Source: JAFGAS01 sp963809875
GTDB lineage: Bacteria; Desulfobacterota; Zymogenia; Zymogenales; Zymogenaceae
Length of the DNA: 64,000 nt
Reading direction: 5' to 3'
Assembly (NCBI GenBank): GCA_963809875.1
Contig: CAWELC010000007.1
Location: 310,001-374,000, forward strand
Made by a program: the position numbers and the translations under genes. Positions 46,801-57,135 of this stretch are shown one piece after another; the stretch's first letter is position 1; every line of letters begins with the position of its first letter. The notes below the pieces were generated by a model. It saw only the letters and a list, made by a program, of their open reading frames with translations, did not search any database and was not told the DNA's origin.

Positions 46801-49800
46801 CTTGCCAGTTGCTGGAAGCGGCGCGCATCGTCGGGCTGGATGCGCAGCAGGCGCAACTCAAGCTGGGCCGAGGCCCAGGCGAAATCCATCGCCCGATCGA
46901 TCGCATGGGGATCGCCGTACTTGCTCATCAGGCCAGGACCTGCTCGCGCGACTCACCGGCGGCCAGAACCAGGGAAACCTGGACCCGCTGGCCGGGAGCC
47001 AGGGTCAGGCTCTGGCGCAGGCTGAGGATCGGGTCCAGGACAAATCCCTGGCTGTTGCCGGGTTCCTGCAAGGCGCCCATCGGGTTGGCGAGCGTTCGGC
47101 CGCGGCCGATGAAGCGGCGCCGGTCGGTTTCGAAGCGCAAGGCTTCATCGTCCTCGGCGCCTGCTCCAGCGTAAAGCGGTGCGCCGACATAGATGGGCGG
47201 GTCGCCGCCGCTGCGAGGCCGGCGGTAGGCCAGGAGCGCTCGCTGCTCGGGCAGCGCCTCGGTCTGGATGAACAGCTTGTTGAACGCCGGATGCTGCCGG
47301 TCCGCATTGTGCGGCGCCAGCGACAGTTCGATGTAGCTCGTCAGATCGAGCCGGCGGGTGCGCGGCGGACCGATTGATCAGCGTCATCCGCCGAATCTCG
47401 ACGTCATCTTCCGGCGCGACGATGATCTCGGTTTCGCTCTCGATGCCGTGATCGACGCGCCGGAACACGGCGCGGTCGAGCGTGAAGTTGGCGCGAATAC
47501 TCCTCAACCTTGCCGCCGGTTGGCTGATAGGTGTTGCACCACAACCGGTCCGAATCGGCATCGTGGATGTAACAGAAGGTTCCCCACGAATCCCGGGTCC
47601 GATCCGATCGCCAGCGCGTGATCTCGAAGTCGCCCCAGCGGCTGTAGCCGCCGCCGGCGTTCGTCACCATCAGGCCATAGCGGCCGTTGCACAGCAGCTG
47701 GGTCTTGGGCGTGGCGGTGTGGGGCGTTTCGAACTGGCTGACCGAGGGCGCGACTTCGCCGACGCTCGCCACCGAAGAGACCCGCTCGCGCGTGGAGATG
47801 TGATGCAGCGGCGGAAGGTGCGGGATGCGTTCATGAAGCAGGGGCTCGACCGCGCGCACGCGCGGATCGGCGTGGAAATGGCGCTGGAGGGAATTGTCAT
47901 GGAGGAAATTGGTCAGCGCCAGGAAACTCATCCCCTGGTGATGGGCCATGTAGGCGCGCACGATCACCCCGCGCTCGCCCTCGCGGCTTGGTTGCCGGCT
48001 GTAGTCCATCGCTTCGTAATAGCCGTAATCGCTCAGCAGCCCCAACTCGGCCAGTCGTTTCAGGTTTTGCACGGATTCCTGCGGTGCGATACTCACCGCC
48101 AGCAGGGTGGCATAGGGCGCGACGACGATCTTCTCCGCCAGGCCGCGCTTGAGTCCGAGTTCCGGCACGCCAAAGGCCTTGTATTGATAGGTCTTGTGGA
48201 GGTCCAGATCCCCGAAGGCGCACTCCGAGATCCCCCACGGCACCCGGTGCTTGCGGCCGTAGGCGATCTGGATCGCCACGGCTTCCCGGGTGGCCTTGTC
48301 CAGCAGCGAGTTGCCGTAGGAGCGCTGAAAAAGCAGCGGCATCAGGTATTCGAACATCGTCCCGGTCCAACTGAGCAGCACCCGGCGCCGGCCGATGGCG
48401 CCGTAGGGCCGGCTCATGGCGAACCAGTGCTCAACGGGAATGTCCCCCCGGGCGATGGCGACGAAACTTCCCAGGCGCGCTTCGCTCGCCAGCAGATCGT
48501 AAAAGGCGCGGTCCAGGCGTCCTTCAGAGACATTGAAACCGATCGAAAATAGTCGGCGTTCGGCGTTGTAGAGGAAGCGCATGTTGATCGATTCGGAGAG
48601 TTCGCGTCCCGACGCGGATGAGTCGCTCGACACGAAGCCAGCATTTCACCGGCCAGCCATTTCGATCTTTCGAAGGCCTCCATAACGCGGTCGATCCAGT
48701 CCAGGAGGCGCGTGCTCATTCTCGGGCGCTTTCTCCCGGATTGCCTGGAGCGACGCGATGCAGGCGATGTTTCCGTGGGCAAGGTCCAGAAGCGAAGGCG
48801 CGTGGTGAAGGGCCTGGCGAAAAGCCGGCAAGGCGTCCGGATCCAGCCCGGCGATCTCTTCCTCCGTCTTCTCGGCCAGGATTTCGATCCAGGCGAGATA
48901 ACGATCCGCAATCGTTCAGCCAGGCTGCCAACTGGCTCTGCATCTGCCCGGCCCAATACGCCGCACTCCGCTCGCGCGACGTGCCGATGCCGCGCGCCAT
49001 TTCGGCCAACTCCCTGACGCCGCGCTCCGCCCGTCGCAGCAGCAGTCAGTGCGTCCGCGACACGATCCGGCGGAGATTCCCACGCGCGCAGCAGCTCATC
49101 CAGGACATGGGCATCGACGCCGGAACTACTTTCTTCTCGGGCGGCTTGTCGCAGGACTTCGTCCGGTGTCCCGCAGACCCTGCAAAGGTCTTGCACGTCC
49201 AGAAGCGGCGCCTGCATCAGCGCCTCAAGCCCCCGGTCCAGCGTCCACAGGGCGCCAAGCAGATTTCCGCTATCCACGGTGGAAACGTAGCGCGGTTTGA
49301 GCGGCGCCAGTGTTTGAATGTCGTACCAATTGAGCAGATGGCCCTCATGGCGCTCCAGTTTGCCAATCGTCTCCATCGTCCGCGTCAGCTTTTGCGGCAA
49401 CTTCATCCACGGTTAAGTAGCCGAAATCATGGGCGCTGAGCACGCTGACCATATAGAGGCCGATATTGGTCGGACTGGTACGCAAGGCCAGTTGATTCTG
49501 ATAGGAGACCTGGTAATTGTCGGGCGGCAGCCATGAGGTCTCTTCAGTCACAAAGTCCGAGAAATAGCGCCAGGTTCGCCGGGCAACATTCCTCAGGAAT
49601 TGCCGATCCTTCGCCGGGAGCAGGAACTTGCGGCTGCTTCGTCTGCGGTCGCCGGCTCAGGAGCCAGCCGAATAGCGGGGACAGGAACCAGAGCATGAGC
49701 CAGGGGCCGGCCACCCAAAGGTCTGCCGGCCGCCAGTGCTGCACGGCCCATCCAACGATCACGCTGAACAGGCTCGCCAGGCCCATGGAAAGCAGAAACA

Positions 49801-52800
49801 TGCGGCACTTTGGCCTGGGCCTTGCCGTGCGTCACCTGGGCCGAAGTCCACTCCAATAGCCCCCGATGAGAAATGTGGCGTCGATAGAGGACCCGTACAA
49901 TGGCATCCAGCGCCAGCCAGGCTTGGTACGGAAGCAGCGCCGCTTCGACCAACACTCGCAGCAGATCGTGCGCTATTTTGGCGAGGGAGACTCCCTTGAT
50001 GCGCTTGGTCGTTGTCGCCCAGGTAAAGGGCTGCGCCAGGGAGTGAAAGAACAGTTGTGTGGCGACCACAACGGTGGCGATCCACCCGGCCCGGGAGGAA
50101 ATCAACCAGGAGGCCATCAGCAAAGCCAGGCTGGCTGCGGGCAGCAGGCTGCGGCGCAGATTATCGAAGATCTTCCAGCGATCGAACCAGGAGAGCGGGT
50201 TGGGGGCTCGCCCACCGCCGGGTTGAGGAACACGCGGCATGATCCAATCCGCGATCTGCCAATCGCCACGAATCCAGCGGTGCTGCCGCTTAATGTAACT
50301 CAGGTAATCCTGCGGGAACTCATCATAAAGTTCGATATCGCTGGCCAGGCCCACCCGGACGTGAGCGCCTTCAATCAAATCATGGCTGAGGAGCCACGCT
50401 TCGGGAAACCTGCCGGAAAGCACCCGGTTGAAGGCGCGCACATCATAGATGCCTTTGCCGTGATAGGAGCCTTCGCCGGTCAGATCCTGATAGACGTCGG
50501 AAACCGTATTGGTATAGGGGTCGATGCCGACCGGGTCCGAGAAGAGCCGGCTGAAAGGCGAGCCGCTCGTGCTCGGCAGAGAGGGGCTGACGCGCGGCTG
50601 GATGATGGTATAGCCGGACTGGACACGCCCTGCGCCATCGAAGCGCGCCCGGTTCAGCGGGTGCGCCAGAGTCTCGATCATCCTGCGGGCGGTGTCGTGC
50701 GGTAATTGCGTGTCACTGTCCAGGGTAATGACGAACCGTACGTTGGACAGCTGATCCGGGTCGCCGACGTAGACCAGGCGATCCGCCTCGCGGGGCCGCG
50801 TGCCGTCGATCAGGCCATTGAGCTCTTCCAGCTTCCCGCGTTTGCGCTCCCAGCCGATGAATTTTTGTTCGGATTCACACCATTTTCGTTCCCGGTGGAA
50901 CAGGAAGAAACGCTCGCCGCCGTGGCGCTGATTGAGGGCTTGGATGCACGTGGTCGCGGCCTGCAACAGGGCCGCGTCCGCTTCGCAGATGGGCCTGCGG
51001 CGCATCCATGTAATCCGAGAAAAGACCAAAGAGCAGATTGGCCTCTTTGTTGGCGAGATAGCGGATCTCAAGCTTTTCCGCCTCAGCCTTGATCGTCTCC
51101 ATGATCCACCAGCATCATGGGCACGACTACCAGCGTCCGGCAGGCGTCGGGAATCCCCGAAACCCTGAAATCCATCTTCGGCAGGACGCGCGGCGGAAAG
51201 AGCCGCATCACCAGGTAATTCATTACCTCAAGCGAGAGCTGGCTCGCGGGAATGAGCAGGAGGGCGGCGATTATGATCAGAATGCCGGGCGCATGTGCGT
51301 ACAGGCCAAGCAGGATGGGCAGGGAAATGAACGCCGTACAGAAGAAAGCGAGCCCGAGGAAGTATACCGCCGAGTGATGACGATAAGCCCAGTGCAGGGC
51401 GCGGAAACGCAACGTCTCACGGCACCCGATGAGTCGCGCCAGATCCTCCCTTTTTTCGCCGATCAGATACGTTCCGACGTGAACCGACCGTTCATCTTCG
51501 GCCGGAATCGTGGCCGGCCCGGATTGCCAGTTCTATGGCGTTCTGGGCGACCTGGTCCTCTGCCAGGCCGGACCCGCGGTGGAGATCCTCAATCGCCCGG
51601 CGATAACGGTCGCGCGTGGCGAAATCCATCCGGGGATAGATGCCGGCGGGATCCTGCCGCAGCGTCTGCTCCACCCGGCTGAGCTTTTCGAAACATTCCT
51701 TCCAATCGAGCAGGGCGAGCTGGCGCAGGCTGGTAAAGGCATTTCCGATGGATATTTGATCCTTTGTCTGGCGGTTCTTCTCACGGAGGCTGAGTTCGTT
51801 CAGGGATTTGTGGAATGTGCGCTCAAGCCAGCTCTGCACCGGCGCCAGCGCGGCCTCTTCGTCATAGAGGTAATCGATCAGTTGAGCGGCGAAATAGGGG
51901 CTCGGGCTGGGTTGGGTTTCGGTCAGTTCCGCCATGATCGAGAAGAGCTGGTTGGGATCGCGCCGGTTGGCCGTAATAAGCCGGTTCGCCCAGAAATCGG
52001 CGATTTCACGTTCACGCAGTTCGATAGAGCCCGTCCGGCGAAGTGTTGGATTCCCTCGATCAGCACGGTGCGCAGCATCTGGGGGACGGCCCAGAGTTCG
52101 CCAATCGATAGCTGCTCAACGGATTGATAGGCCTCAATAAAGGCCAGGATGTTCTCCTGATCCAGGCGCAGGTCGGTGTGAGAGGCAAGTTCTCGCGCCA
52201 GACCGTAGATGCGCGGCAGTCCCCGGTCGGGTTCGCTCGGCAAGCGCCGGCAGCTGCCGGTAAAAACGCCGGGGCAGGTTCAGCCGAACGTCGCGGGCAG
52301 TTGCTTTCAAGGATATATTCATTGTCGAGGAGCCACTCGGTGGTCGGCGACACGCTCTGTTCCAGGCGACTCGCTTCGGAGAGATCCAGGCAAACTTGCT
52401 GAATCCACTCGCGGCCCCGTTCGAGCCGCTTGAGAAGTCTGATGTTCCGGAGCGGTTTTGGATCCACCCGGTGGTCCGTGGCCAGACGCCGGGCATGCTC
52501 CTGAAGCTGCGCCGGATTGAGCGGCGTTCCAGGGCTCCAATCCCCTCTGGCGCGGCTCTCGCGCTTGGGATGCAGGACGAAGATCATGGGCGGGATCTCG
52601 CCGCTTTTCTGCAAAACGGCCATAGGGATCGCCAGTGTTTCGATCGGCGCCTGGAGAATCAGGACGGTCTCCCCGGCGTCAAGCCATCGCGCGTGATCCT
52701 CAAGCAGCTCTCGCTCGACTCCGAACCTCGATCGCCGGACCCATGTGAGGCTGAACAGGATTCCAATGAAACCACCCGCCAATATCAGCAACAGGGCAGA

Positions 52801-53055
52801 GCCGGGTCCGCCTGGGAACAACCCCTGCCACTGAAGGCTCAGGGAGGCCACCGCGGCAAGAGCCCCGAACAGAATGAACGCCAGGGCTGCCCAGAAACTC
52901 CGGCGCCAGGGGAAAGGATCCCATATCCGGACTCCTCCATCCGCGTGCCTGATGATCAATGCGGCGCGGCGGTAACCCCGCCTCAGTAATATCCAGAAAG
53001 CTTTGCGTGCTTCATCGCGTTTGATGAAATACGCAATGAGGGTGCCTGTTTTCAT
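43812..53055 (-). CDS. Giant cyclic beta-glucan synthase (NdvB/ChvB type: GT84 - glycoamylase-like - GH94), many frameshifts
   Basis: About 3080 codons read as one protein across some 15-18 frame changes. From the N-terminus: a membrane segment (about 52800-52950); a helical region; two helices near 51270-51400 (ALHWAYRHHSAVYFLGLAFF); a GT84 domain about 50100-51070 (VITLDSDTQLPHD; LSYIKRQHRWIRGDWQIADW), with further membrane helices to about 49700. A glycoamylase-like domain is at 47700-48650 (SWTGTMFEYLMPLLF; YMAHHQGMSFLALTN). Two GH94-type supersandwich repeats and the catalytic (alpha/alpha)6 barrel reach 43900-46900 (GTGDWNDGMN, predicted catalytic Asp; WYTGSAAWMYR). Homologues polymerise UDP-glucose and cyclise beta-1,2-glucan. 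Every domain survives, so sequencing error is likelier than decay. Lies between tRNA-Leu and its remnant. Confidence 0.82.
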
Positions 53056-53414
53056 TCACTGCCTTTGGTTCGGTACGGAAGACTTCCGATTACGATAGAT
53101 TCTCCTAAACGGGGAGCATATTCAATCATCCCTCGTTGACCTGCCTGCTTACCCTGTTACTGTTCATCTTTGGCTGGTAGGCTAATCATCTAAAATATCA
53201 TACACCATTTTTTCCCCCCGAAATAAGAAAAAGAAGGGTGCACTCGGTCGTCCATCCCCCTCGTTCCGAAACGGATGTGTCGGACGGTCAATCGTCCCTC
53301 ACCCTTTCGTAGGGTGTCGAGTCCGGGGCGGTTTTGTTGGCGATTGGGGGTCGTGAAAGAAACGGGGTCGGCGGATTGAAAAGCCCGCCGACCCCATCGT
53401 ACGATTAACGATTT
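53056..53414. other. Gap between the glucan synthase start and tRNA-Leu
   Basis: No gene. It contains upstream sequence of the glucan synthase, AT-rich around 53080-53215, and the tRNA-Leu terminator at 53356-53395. Confidence 0.4.
53356..53395 (-). terminator. Terminator of tRNA-Leu
   Basis: On the minus strand GGGGTCGGCGG and CCGCCGACCCC (53364-53374 with 53385-53395) form a perfect 11-bp stem, followed by GTTTCTTTC. Confidence 0.75.
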
Positions 53415-53503
53415 TGGTGCCGGAGGTCGGAATCGAACCGACACGACCCGAGGGTCGGGGGATTTTGAGTCCCCTGCGTCTACCAATTTCACCACTCCGG
53501 CAC
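53415..53503 (-). tRNA. tRNA-Leu (anticodon CAA)
   Basis: 89 nt including encoded CCA. The acceptor stem pairs GTGCCGG with CCGGCAC; the D arm reads TGGTGAAATTGGTAGACGC; the anticodon loop CTCAAAA gives CAA; a long variable arm (CGACCCTCGGGTCG) marks class II Leu; the T arm is GTCGGTTCGATTCCGAC. Its promoter at 53511-53540 is near consensus. Confidence 0.95.
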
Positions 53504-53510
53504 GAATCGG

Positions 53511-53540
53511 ATTATACGGCAGCGCGATCCGGCCTGTCAA
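53511..53540 (-). promoter_or_regulatory. tRNA-Leu promoter
   Basis: TTGACA (53535-53540), 18-base spacer, TATAAT (53511-53516) on the minus strand: both boxes match the sigma70 consensus. Confidence 0.85.
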
Positions 53541-53667
53541 GAATATTTGGGCCGGCAAACGGGACGCATCGGTCAAGGCGGACCAAAACGGCCTCTCCGT
53601 GCGGATGCGAACTCCGACCGGGCGAATAAACAATGGCCTGCCCGGAGGAAACGGCATGGAAAAAACC

Positions 53668-53696
53668 TTGACAAGGTTTTTGTCCCATGTTATTAG
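53668..53696 (+). promoter_or_regulatory. tRNA-Ala promoter
   Basis: TTGACA (53668-53673), 17-base spacer, TATTAG (53691-53696), 13 bases upstream of the mature tRNA. Confidence 0.75.
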
Positions 53697-53709
53697 ATTG
53701 AGATATTTT

Positions 53710-53785
53710 GGGGCTGTAGCTCAGCTGGGAGAGCGCATGACTGGCAGTCATGAGGTCAGGGGTTCGATCCCCCTCAGCTCCACCA
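53710..53785 (+). tRNA. tRNA-Ala (anticodon GGC)
   Basis: 76 nt with encoded CCA. The acceptor GGGGCTG pairs with CAGCTCC, the D arm is GCTCAGCTGGGAGAGC, the anticodon loop CTGGCAG gives GGC, and the T arm is AGGGGTTCGATCCCCCT. Confidence 0.96.
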
Positions 53786-53793
53786 AAGACGGC

Positions 53794-53826
53794 AAAGGGT
53801 CATGATACTACCATGGCCCTTTTTTC
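53794..53826 (+). terminator. Terminator of tRNA-Ala
   Basis: AAAGGGTCATG (53794-53804) pairs with CATGGCCCTTT (53812-53822), followed by a T tract. Confidence 0.8.
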
Positions 53827-54100
53827 TTTTGAGCTAACGATCTGACCCGCCCGATATCCGCCCGGGTACTCCCTACACAGGCAGCTGCCCCGATGATGAC
53901 CTGGGACGGCCCGCCTCGGGAGGCCCTCCACGGGAACTCAGCCCGCGATCGCTCCGGACCGGACATGCCCTTTCCCGAGACCCGGACCTCGAAAGGAGCG
54001 AGAATGACGCCGCGATCTTTCCGCCCACCCCGAGCGTCTATTGTGCGAGGGTCAACGGCGCCCCGAAAGGATAAAAACATATAAACAACGCACAAAACGC

Positions 54101-54129
54101 TTGACACGACAGGAAGAACAGGATAAAGT
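54101..54129 (+). promoter_or_regulatory. Sigma70-type promoter of the ROK-GH13-GPH operon
   Basis: TTGACA (54101-54106), 17-base spacer, TAAAGT (54124-54129). Predicted transcript start near 54136, just at the first operator-like repeat. Confidence 0.7.
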
Positions 54130-54130
54130 C

Positions 54131-54167
54131 CATGACAATATCTCATGATGTGTGATAATATCTCTCA
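54131..54167 (+). promoter_or_regulatory. Pair of operator-like repeats for the ROK regulator
   Basis: Two sites 20 bases apart: CATGACAATATCTCATG (54131-54147) with inverted CATGA/TCATG ends, and GTGATAATATCTCTCAC (54151-54167) with GTGA/TCAC ends. Both contain GAYAATATCTC. Their place just past the start of transcription and before a ROK repressor gene suggests autoregulation (inference). Confidence 0.5.
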
Positions 54168-54223
54168 CGTTATGAGCTATCTTCCCTGTCCGTTCCTTTG
54201 GGTGAGAGCCTGCGAGGGCGCCA

Positions 54224-55441
54224 ATGGATATCACCGACCACCGCATACTGAAGATCAATAACCTTCTCCTGATCCTTCGGAGCCTCAGGGAGCTGGGGCC
54301 TCTCTCTCGTAAACGGCTGAAGGACGAGAGCGCCCTCAGCTGGGGCACCATCACCGCGGCCGTTAAAGAGCTAATGGATACCGGGATCGTCGTCGAAACG
54401 GGAAAAGTCAAGACGGGGGTCGGCCGTATGCCGGTCGATATCGAGCTCAGTCGGCTCGACAACTTCGTTGTGGGGTTGAGGCTTGGAGAAACGTTCCTCA
54501 AGTCGGTTGTACTGGACGTGATGGGCGATGTCGTCGGAGAATATCGGGTCCCGGCTGACCGTGCCGGATCGCTGGGGCATCTCCTCTCCGGGCTGTATGA
54601 CCTCTTCGACCTCACCCTACGTGAAAACTCCCTAAACCCGTCCCGGATCGCCGGGATCGGATTCACGGCCCCCGGGGTGGTGGATTCTGACGAGGGGATA
54701 TGCCGGTACGCCCCGCATCATCCCAACTGGAGGGAAGTCCCCGTCAAACACATATTTCAGGAACGCTACGGCATTCCCTGTTTTGTCGAGCACAACAGCA
54801 ACTGCTCGGCGCTCGCGGAGAAGTGGTTCGGCGAGGGACGGCCCTACCGCAATTTCCTGTGCGTCTCCATAGGAAACGGTATCGGCGTCGGAATCATTAT
54901 CGACTCAAAGGTCTACCGGGGCGCCGACTTCTCGGCGGGGGAGTTCGGTCACACCATGCTGGATCCGGACGGCGATACGTGCGCGTGCGGCAAGCAGGGC
55001 TGTCTTGAGCTTTTCGCCTCGGGCCTGGCGATCGCCCGGGCCGGCGCTCTGGCGGCTCTCGGTGGATCGGGGTCGCGGATTCTTGCGCTGGCCGGTGGGA
55101 ACACGGACCGCATTACGGCCGAAGTTGTCCACCGTGCGGCGCAGCAGGGCGATCCCATGGCACGCGAAATATTCCGAAAGATGGGACATATCCTGGGCAT
55201 CTCGATCGGAAACCTCATTACCCTCCTCAATCCCGAGTGCGTCATCATCAGTGGGGGGGTAAGCCGGGCGTCGGATTTCTTCGGACCATCCCTGCAGGAC
55301 GCCGTCAGCCAGGCGACATGGGCTTTTTCGCGAAGAGAGATCCGTTTCTCGACGCTCTCGGACCCTGCCGTCCTGGGGGCGGCGGGCATCGTGCTCGAGG
55401 AGATCTACCACGGTGGCCTCCTCTTTAACCGCGACGGGTAA
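54224..55441 (+). CDS. ROK-family transcriptional regulator (NagC/Mlc-like)
   Basis: 405 residues. The N-terminal winged helix (SRKRLKDESALSWGTITAAVKELMDTGIVVETG) precedes a ROK domain with GIGFTAPGVVDSDEG, EHNSNCSALAEKWFGEGR, FLCVSIGNGIGVGIII and GEFGHTMLDPDGDTCACGKQGCLELFAS, whose His and three Cys form the ROK zinc site. IISGGVSRASDFFGP follows. Such proteins repress sugar-utilisation operons and are released by a sugar or sugar phosphate, or via a transporter. It is followed 18 bases later by GH13, so it probably controls that operon and itself. Confidence 0.88.
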   Translation: MDITDHRILKINNLLLILRSLRELGPLSRKRLKDESALSWGTITAAVKELMDTGIVVETGKVKTGVGRMPVDIELSRLDNFVVGLRLGETFLKSVVLDVMGDVVGEYRVPADRAGSLGHLLSGLYDLFDLTLRENSLNPSRIAGIGFTAPGVVDSDEGICRYAPHHPNWREVPVKHIFQERYGIPCFVEHNSNCSALAEKWFGEGRPYRNFLCVSIGNGIGVGIIIDSKVYRGADFSAGEFGHTMLDPDGDTCACGKQGCLELFASGLAIARAGALAALGGSGSRILALAGGNTDRITAEVVHRAAQQGDPMAREIFRKMGHILGISIGNLITLLNPECVIISGGVSRASDFFGPSLQDAVSQATWAFSRREIRFSTLSDPAVLGAAGIVLEEIYHGGLLFNRDG

Positions 55442-55459
55442 CGCAAAATAGGAGGAGAT

Positions 55460-57076
55460 ATGCCAACAACTACCCCGTGGTGGAAGACAGCGGTGGTCTA
55501 CCAGATCTACCCGCGCAGCTTTCTCGATACCGACGGTGACGGCGTCGGAAATCTCGCGGGGATCACCGAGAAGCTCGACTATCTCAACGACGGCACCGAA
55601 AACTCCCTCGGCATCGATGCCATCTGGCTCAACCCCTTTTACCCGTCACCCCAGTTCGACTTCGGCTATGACGTCATGGACTATCGGGCGGTCGACCCCC
55701 AGTACGGCACCATGGAGGATTTCGATCGGCTCCTTTCCGAGGCCCACCGGCACAACATCAGGATCATCATGGATATCGTCCCGACCCTCACCTCTCACCT
55801 GCATCCCTGGTTCATCGAGTCGCGGTCGAGCAAGACCAATCCGAAACGGGACTGGTATCTCTGGCACCCCGGGAGGGGACGCCGCCGCTATCCGAACAAC
55901 TGGATGGGTGCCTTTGGTAAGCGACCCTGGGATTGGGACAACAAGACCAAGGAGTTCTACTACCATAACTCGCTGCCGGAGCAGCCGGACCTCAACTGGC
56001 GAAACCCCGAGGTCCGGCGCGCCATACTGGACGCCATGGCCTTCTGGTTCGACAAGGGAGTGGACGGCTTTCGGATCGACGTCCTGAACCTGACCATCAA
56101 GGACGAGCTGTTCCGGAGCAATCCCTATTGCATCGGGCGGCGGCCCTACGACATGCAGCGCCACCTCTACGACAAGGACCGGCCCGAGGCGGTCGAGGTC
56201 GGCAAGATGATGCGGCGGCTGGCCGACAGATACGATGAACGAATGCTCGTGGGGGAAACCTATATATTTGATCCCGATGAGGCGGCCAAATACCTCGGTG
56301 AGGGCGACGGCGTTCATATGGCCTTCAATTTCTCGTTCATGAACTCTCGCTTTTCGGCGGCCCGGTTCAGGAGCGAGGTTTCCGCATGGGAACGGGCGGT
56401 GGGAAGCCGCGGGTGGCCCGCCTATTTTCTTTCCAACCACGACAACGACCGCCACCTCAGCCGTTACGGGCGAGGTAAGCGGGCGGTCGCGCGCGCACGT
56501 GTGGCGGCGGCGATGCTGCTGACGCTTCGGGGAACCCCCTTTCTCTACATGGGCGAGGAGATCGGGATGGAAAACGGGAGGCTGAAACGACACGAGCTCA
56601 TGGACCCGATCGGGAGGAGGTACTATCCCCTCCACCACGGCAGAGACGGTGCGCGCACCCCGATGCAATGGAGCGCCGGGCCCAATGCGGGGTTCTCGTC
56701 GGGCAGCCCCTGGCTGAGAGTGAACCCGAACTACCCGACAGTGAACATAGCCGCCGAGCAACATGATCCCGATTCGCTCCTGACATTGTATAAGCGGCTC
56801 ATCCGGGTTAGAAAGGCGAGCCCCGCACTGTCCGTCGGAAGCTACATCCCCATCGACCGGGCCGAAAAGGGGATCTTTGCCTTCCTCCGGGAAGGCGAAG
56901 GCCAAACGATCCTCGTCTTGCTCAACTTTACCAGGTGGCAGAGGCGCGTCTCCCTTCAGCAGGACCTAAAAAGCCGGGGGAGGAAGGTGCTTGCGTATCC
57001 CGACGTATACCCGGACTCGGTCCCGCTTGCGCGTATCGAACTTCCCCCTTACGGGATCTTGGTCGCCGAGGTGTGA
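55460..57076 (+). CDS. GH13 alpha-glucosidase / oligo-1,6-glucosidase-like
   Basis: 538 residues, ribosome site AGGAGG. The N-terminus WWKTAVVYQIYPRSFLDTDGDGVGNLAGI is the GH13 opening; DAIWLNPFYPSPQFDFGYDV follows. Catalytic residues: DGFRIDVLN (Asp nucleophile), MLVGETYIF (Glu acid/base) and FLSNHDNDRH (Asp stabiliser). RDGARTPMQWSAGPNAGFS near the C-terminal end of the barrel is typical of oligo-1,6-glucosidase, trehalose-6-phosphate hydrolase and alpha-glucosidase subfamilies. No signal peptide, so it should act on sugars imported by the next gene. Confidence 0.9.
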   Translation: MPTTTPWWKTAVVYQIYPRSFLDTDGDGVGNLAGITEKLDYLNDGTENSLGIDAIWLNPFYPSPQFDFGYDVMDYRAVDPQYGTMEDFDRLLSEAHRHNIRIIMDIVPTLTSHLHPWFIESRSSKTNPKRDWYLWHPGRGRRRYPNNWMGAFGKRPWDWDNKTKEFYYHNSLPEQPDLNWRNPEVRRAILDAMAFWFDKGVDGFRIDVLNLTIKDELFRSNPYCIGRRPYDMQRHLYDKDRPEAVEVGKMMRRLADRYDERMLVGETYIFDPDEAAKYLGEGDGVHMAFNFSFMNSRFSAARFRSEVSAWERAVGSRGWPAYFLSNHDNDRHLSRYGRGKRAVARARVAAAMLLTLRGTPFLYMGEEIGMENGRLKRHELMDPIGRRYYPLHHGRDGARTPMQWSAGPNAGFSSGSPWLRVNPNYPTVNIAAEQHDPDSLLTLYKRLIRVRKASPALSVGSYIPIDRAEKGIFAFLREGEGQTILVLLNFTRWQRRVSLQQDLKSRGRKVLAYPDVYPDSVPLARIELPPYGILVAEV

Positions 57077-57135
57077 CCTCGCGGAGGCAACCCCTTCGGC
57101 CGTCGGTGAAAGCCATCCTTTGCGGAGGCTATGAC

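Larger units (their letters stand above)
53786..54223. other. Intergenic region upstream of the ROK regulator
   Basis: No convincing gene. It carries the tRNA-Ala terminator at its left end, then about 250 bases without clear features, then a promoter and two palindromic sites (54101-54167). Confidence 0.45.

Noticed and set aside
47482..48552. 356-codon plus-strand frame inside the glucan synthase
   Set aside because: The opposite strand carries the glycoamylase-like domain motifs; the plus frame has none.
43700..53400. Integrase or transposase genes expected in a tRNA-bounded island
   Set aside because: I looked in all frames; everything in the interval is glucan synthase or short non-coding sequence.
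55646..56905. 419-codon minus-strand frame opposite GH13
   Set aside because: Shadow frame; GH13 catalytic motifs are all on the plus strand.
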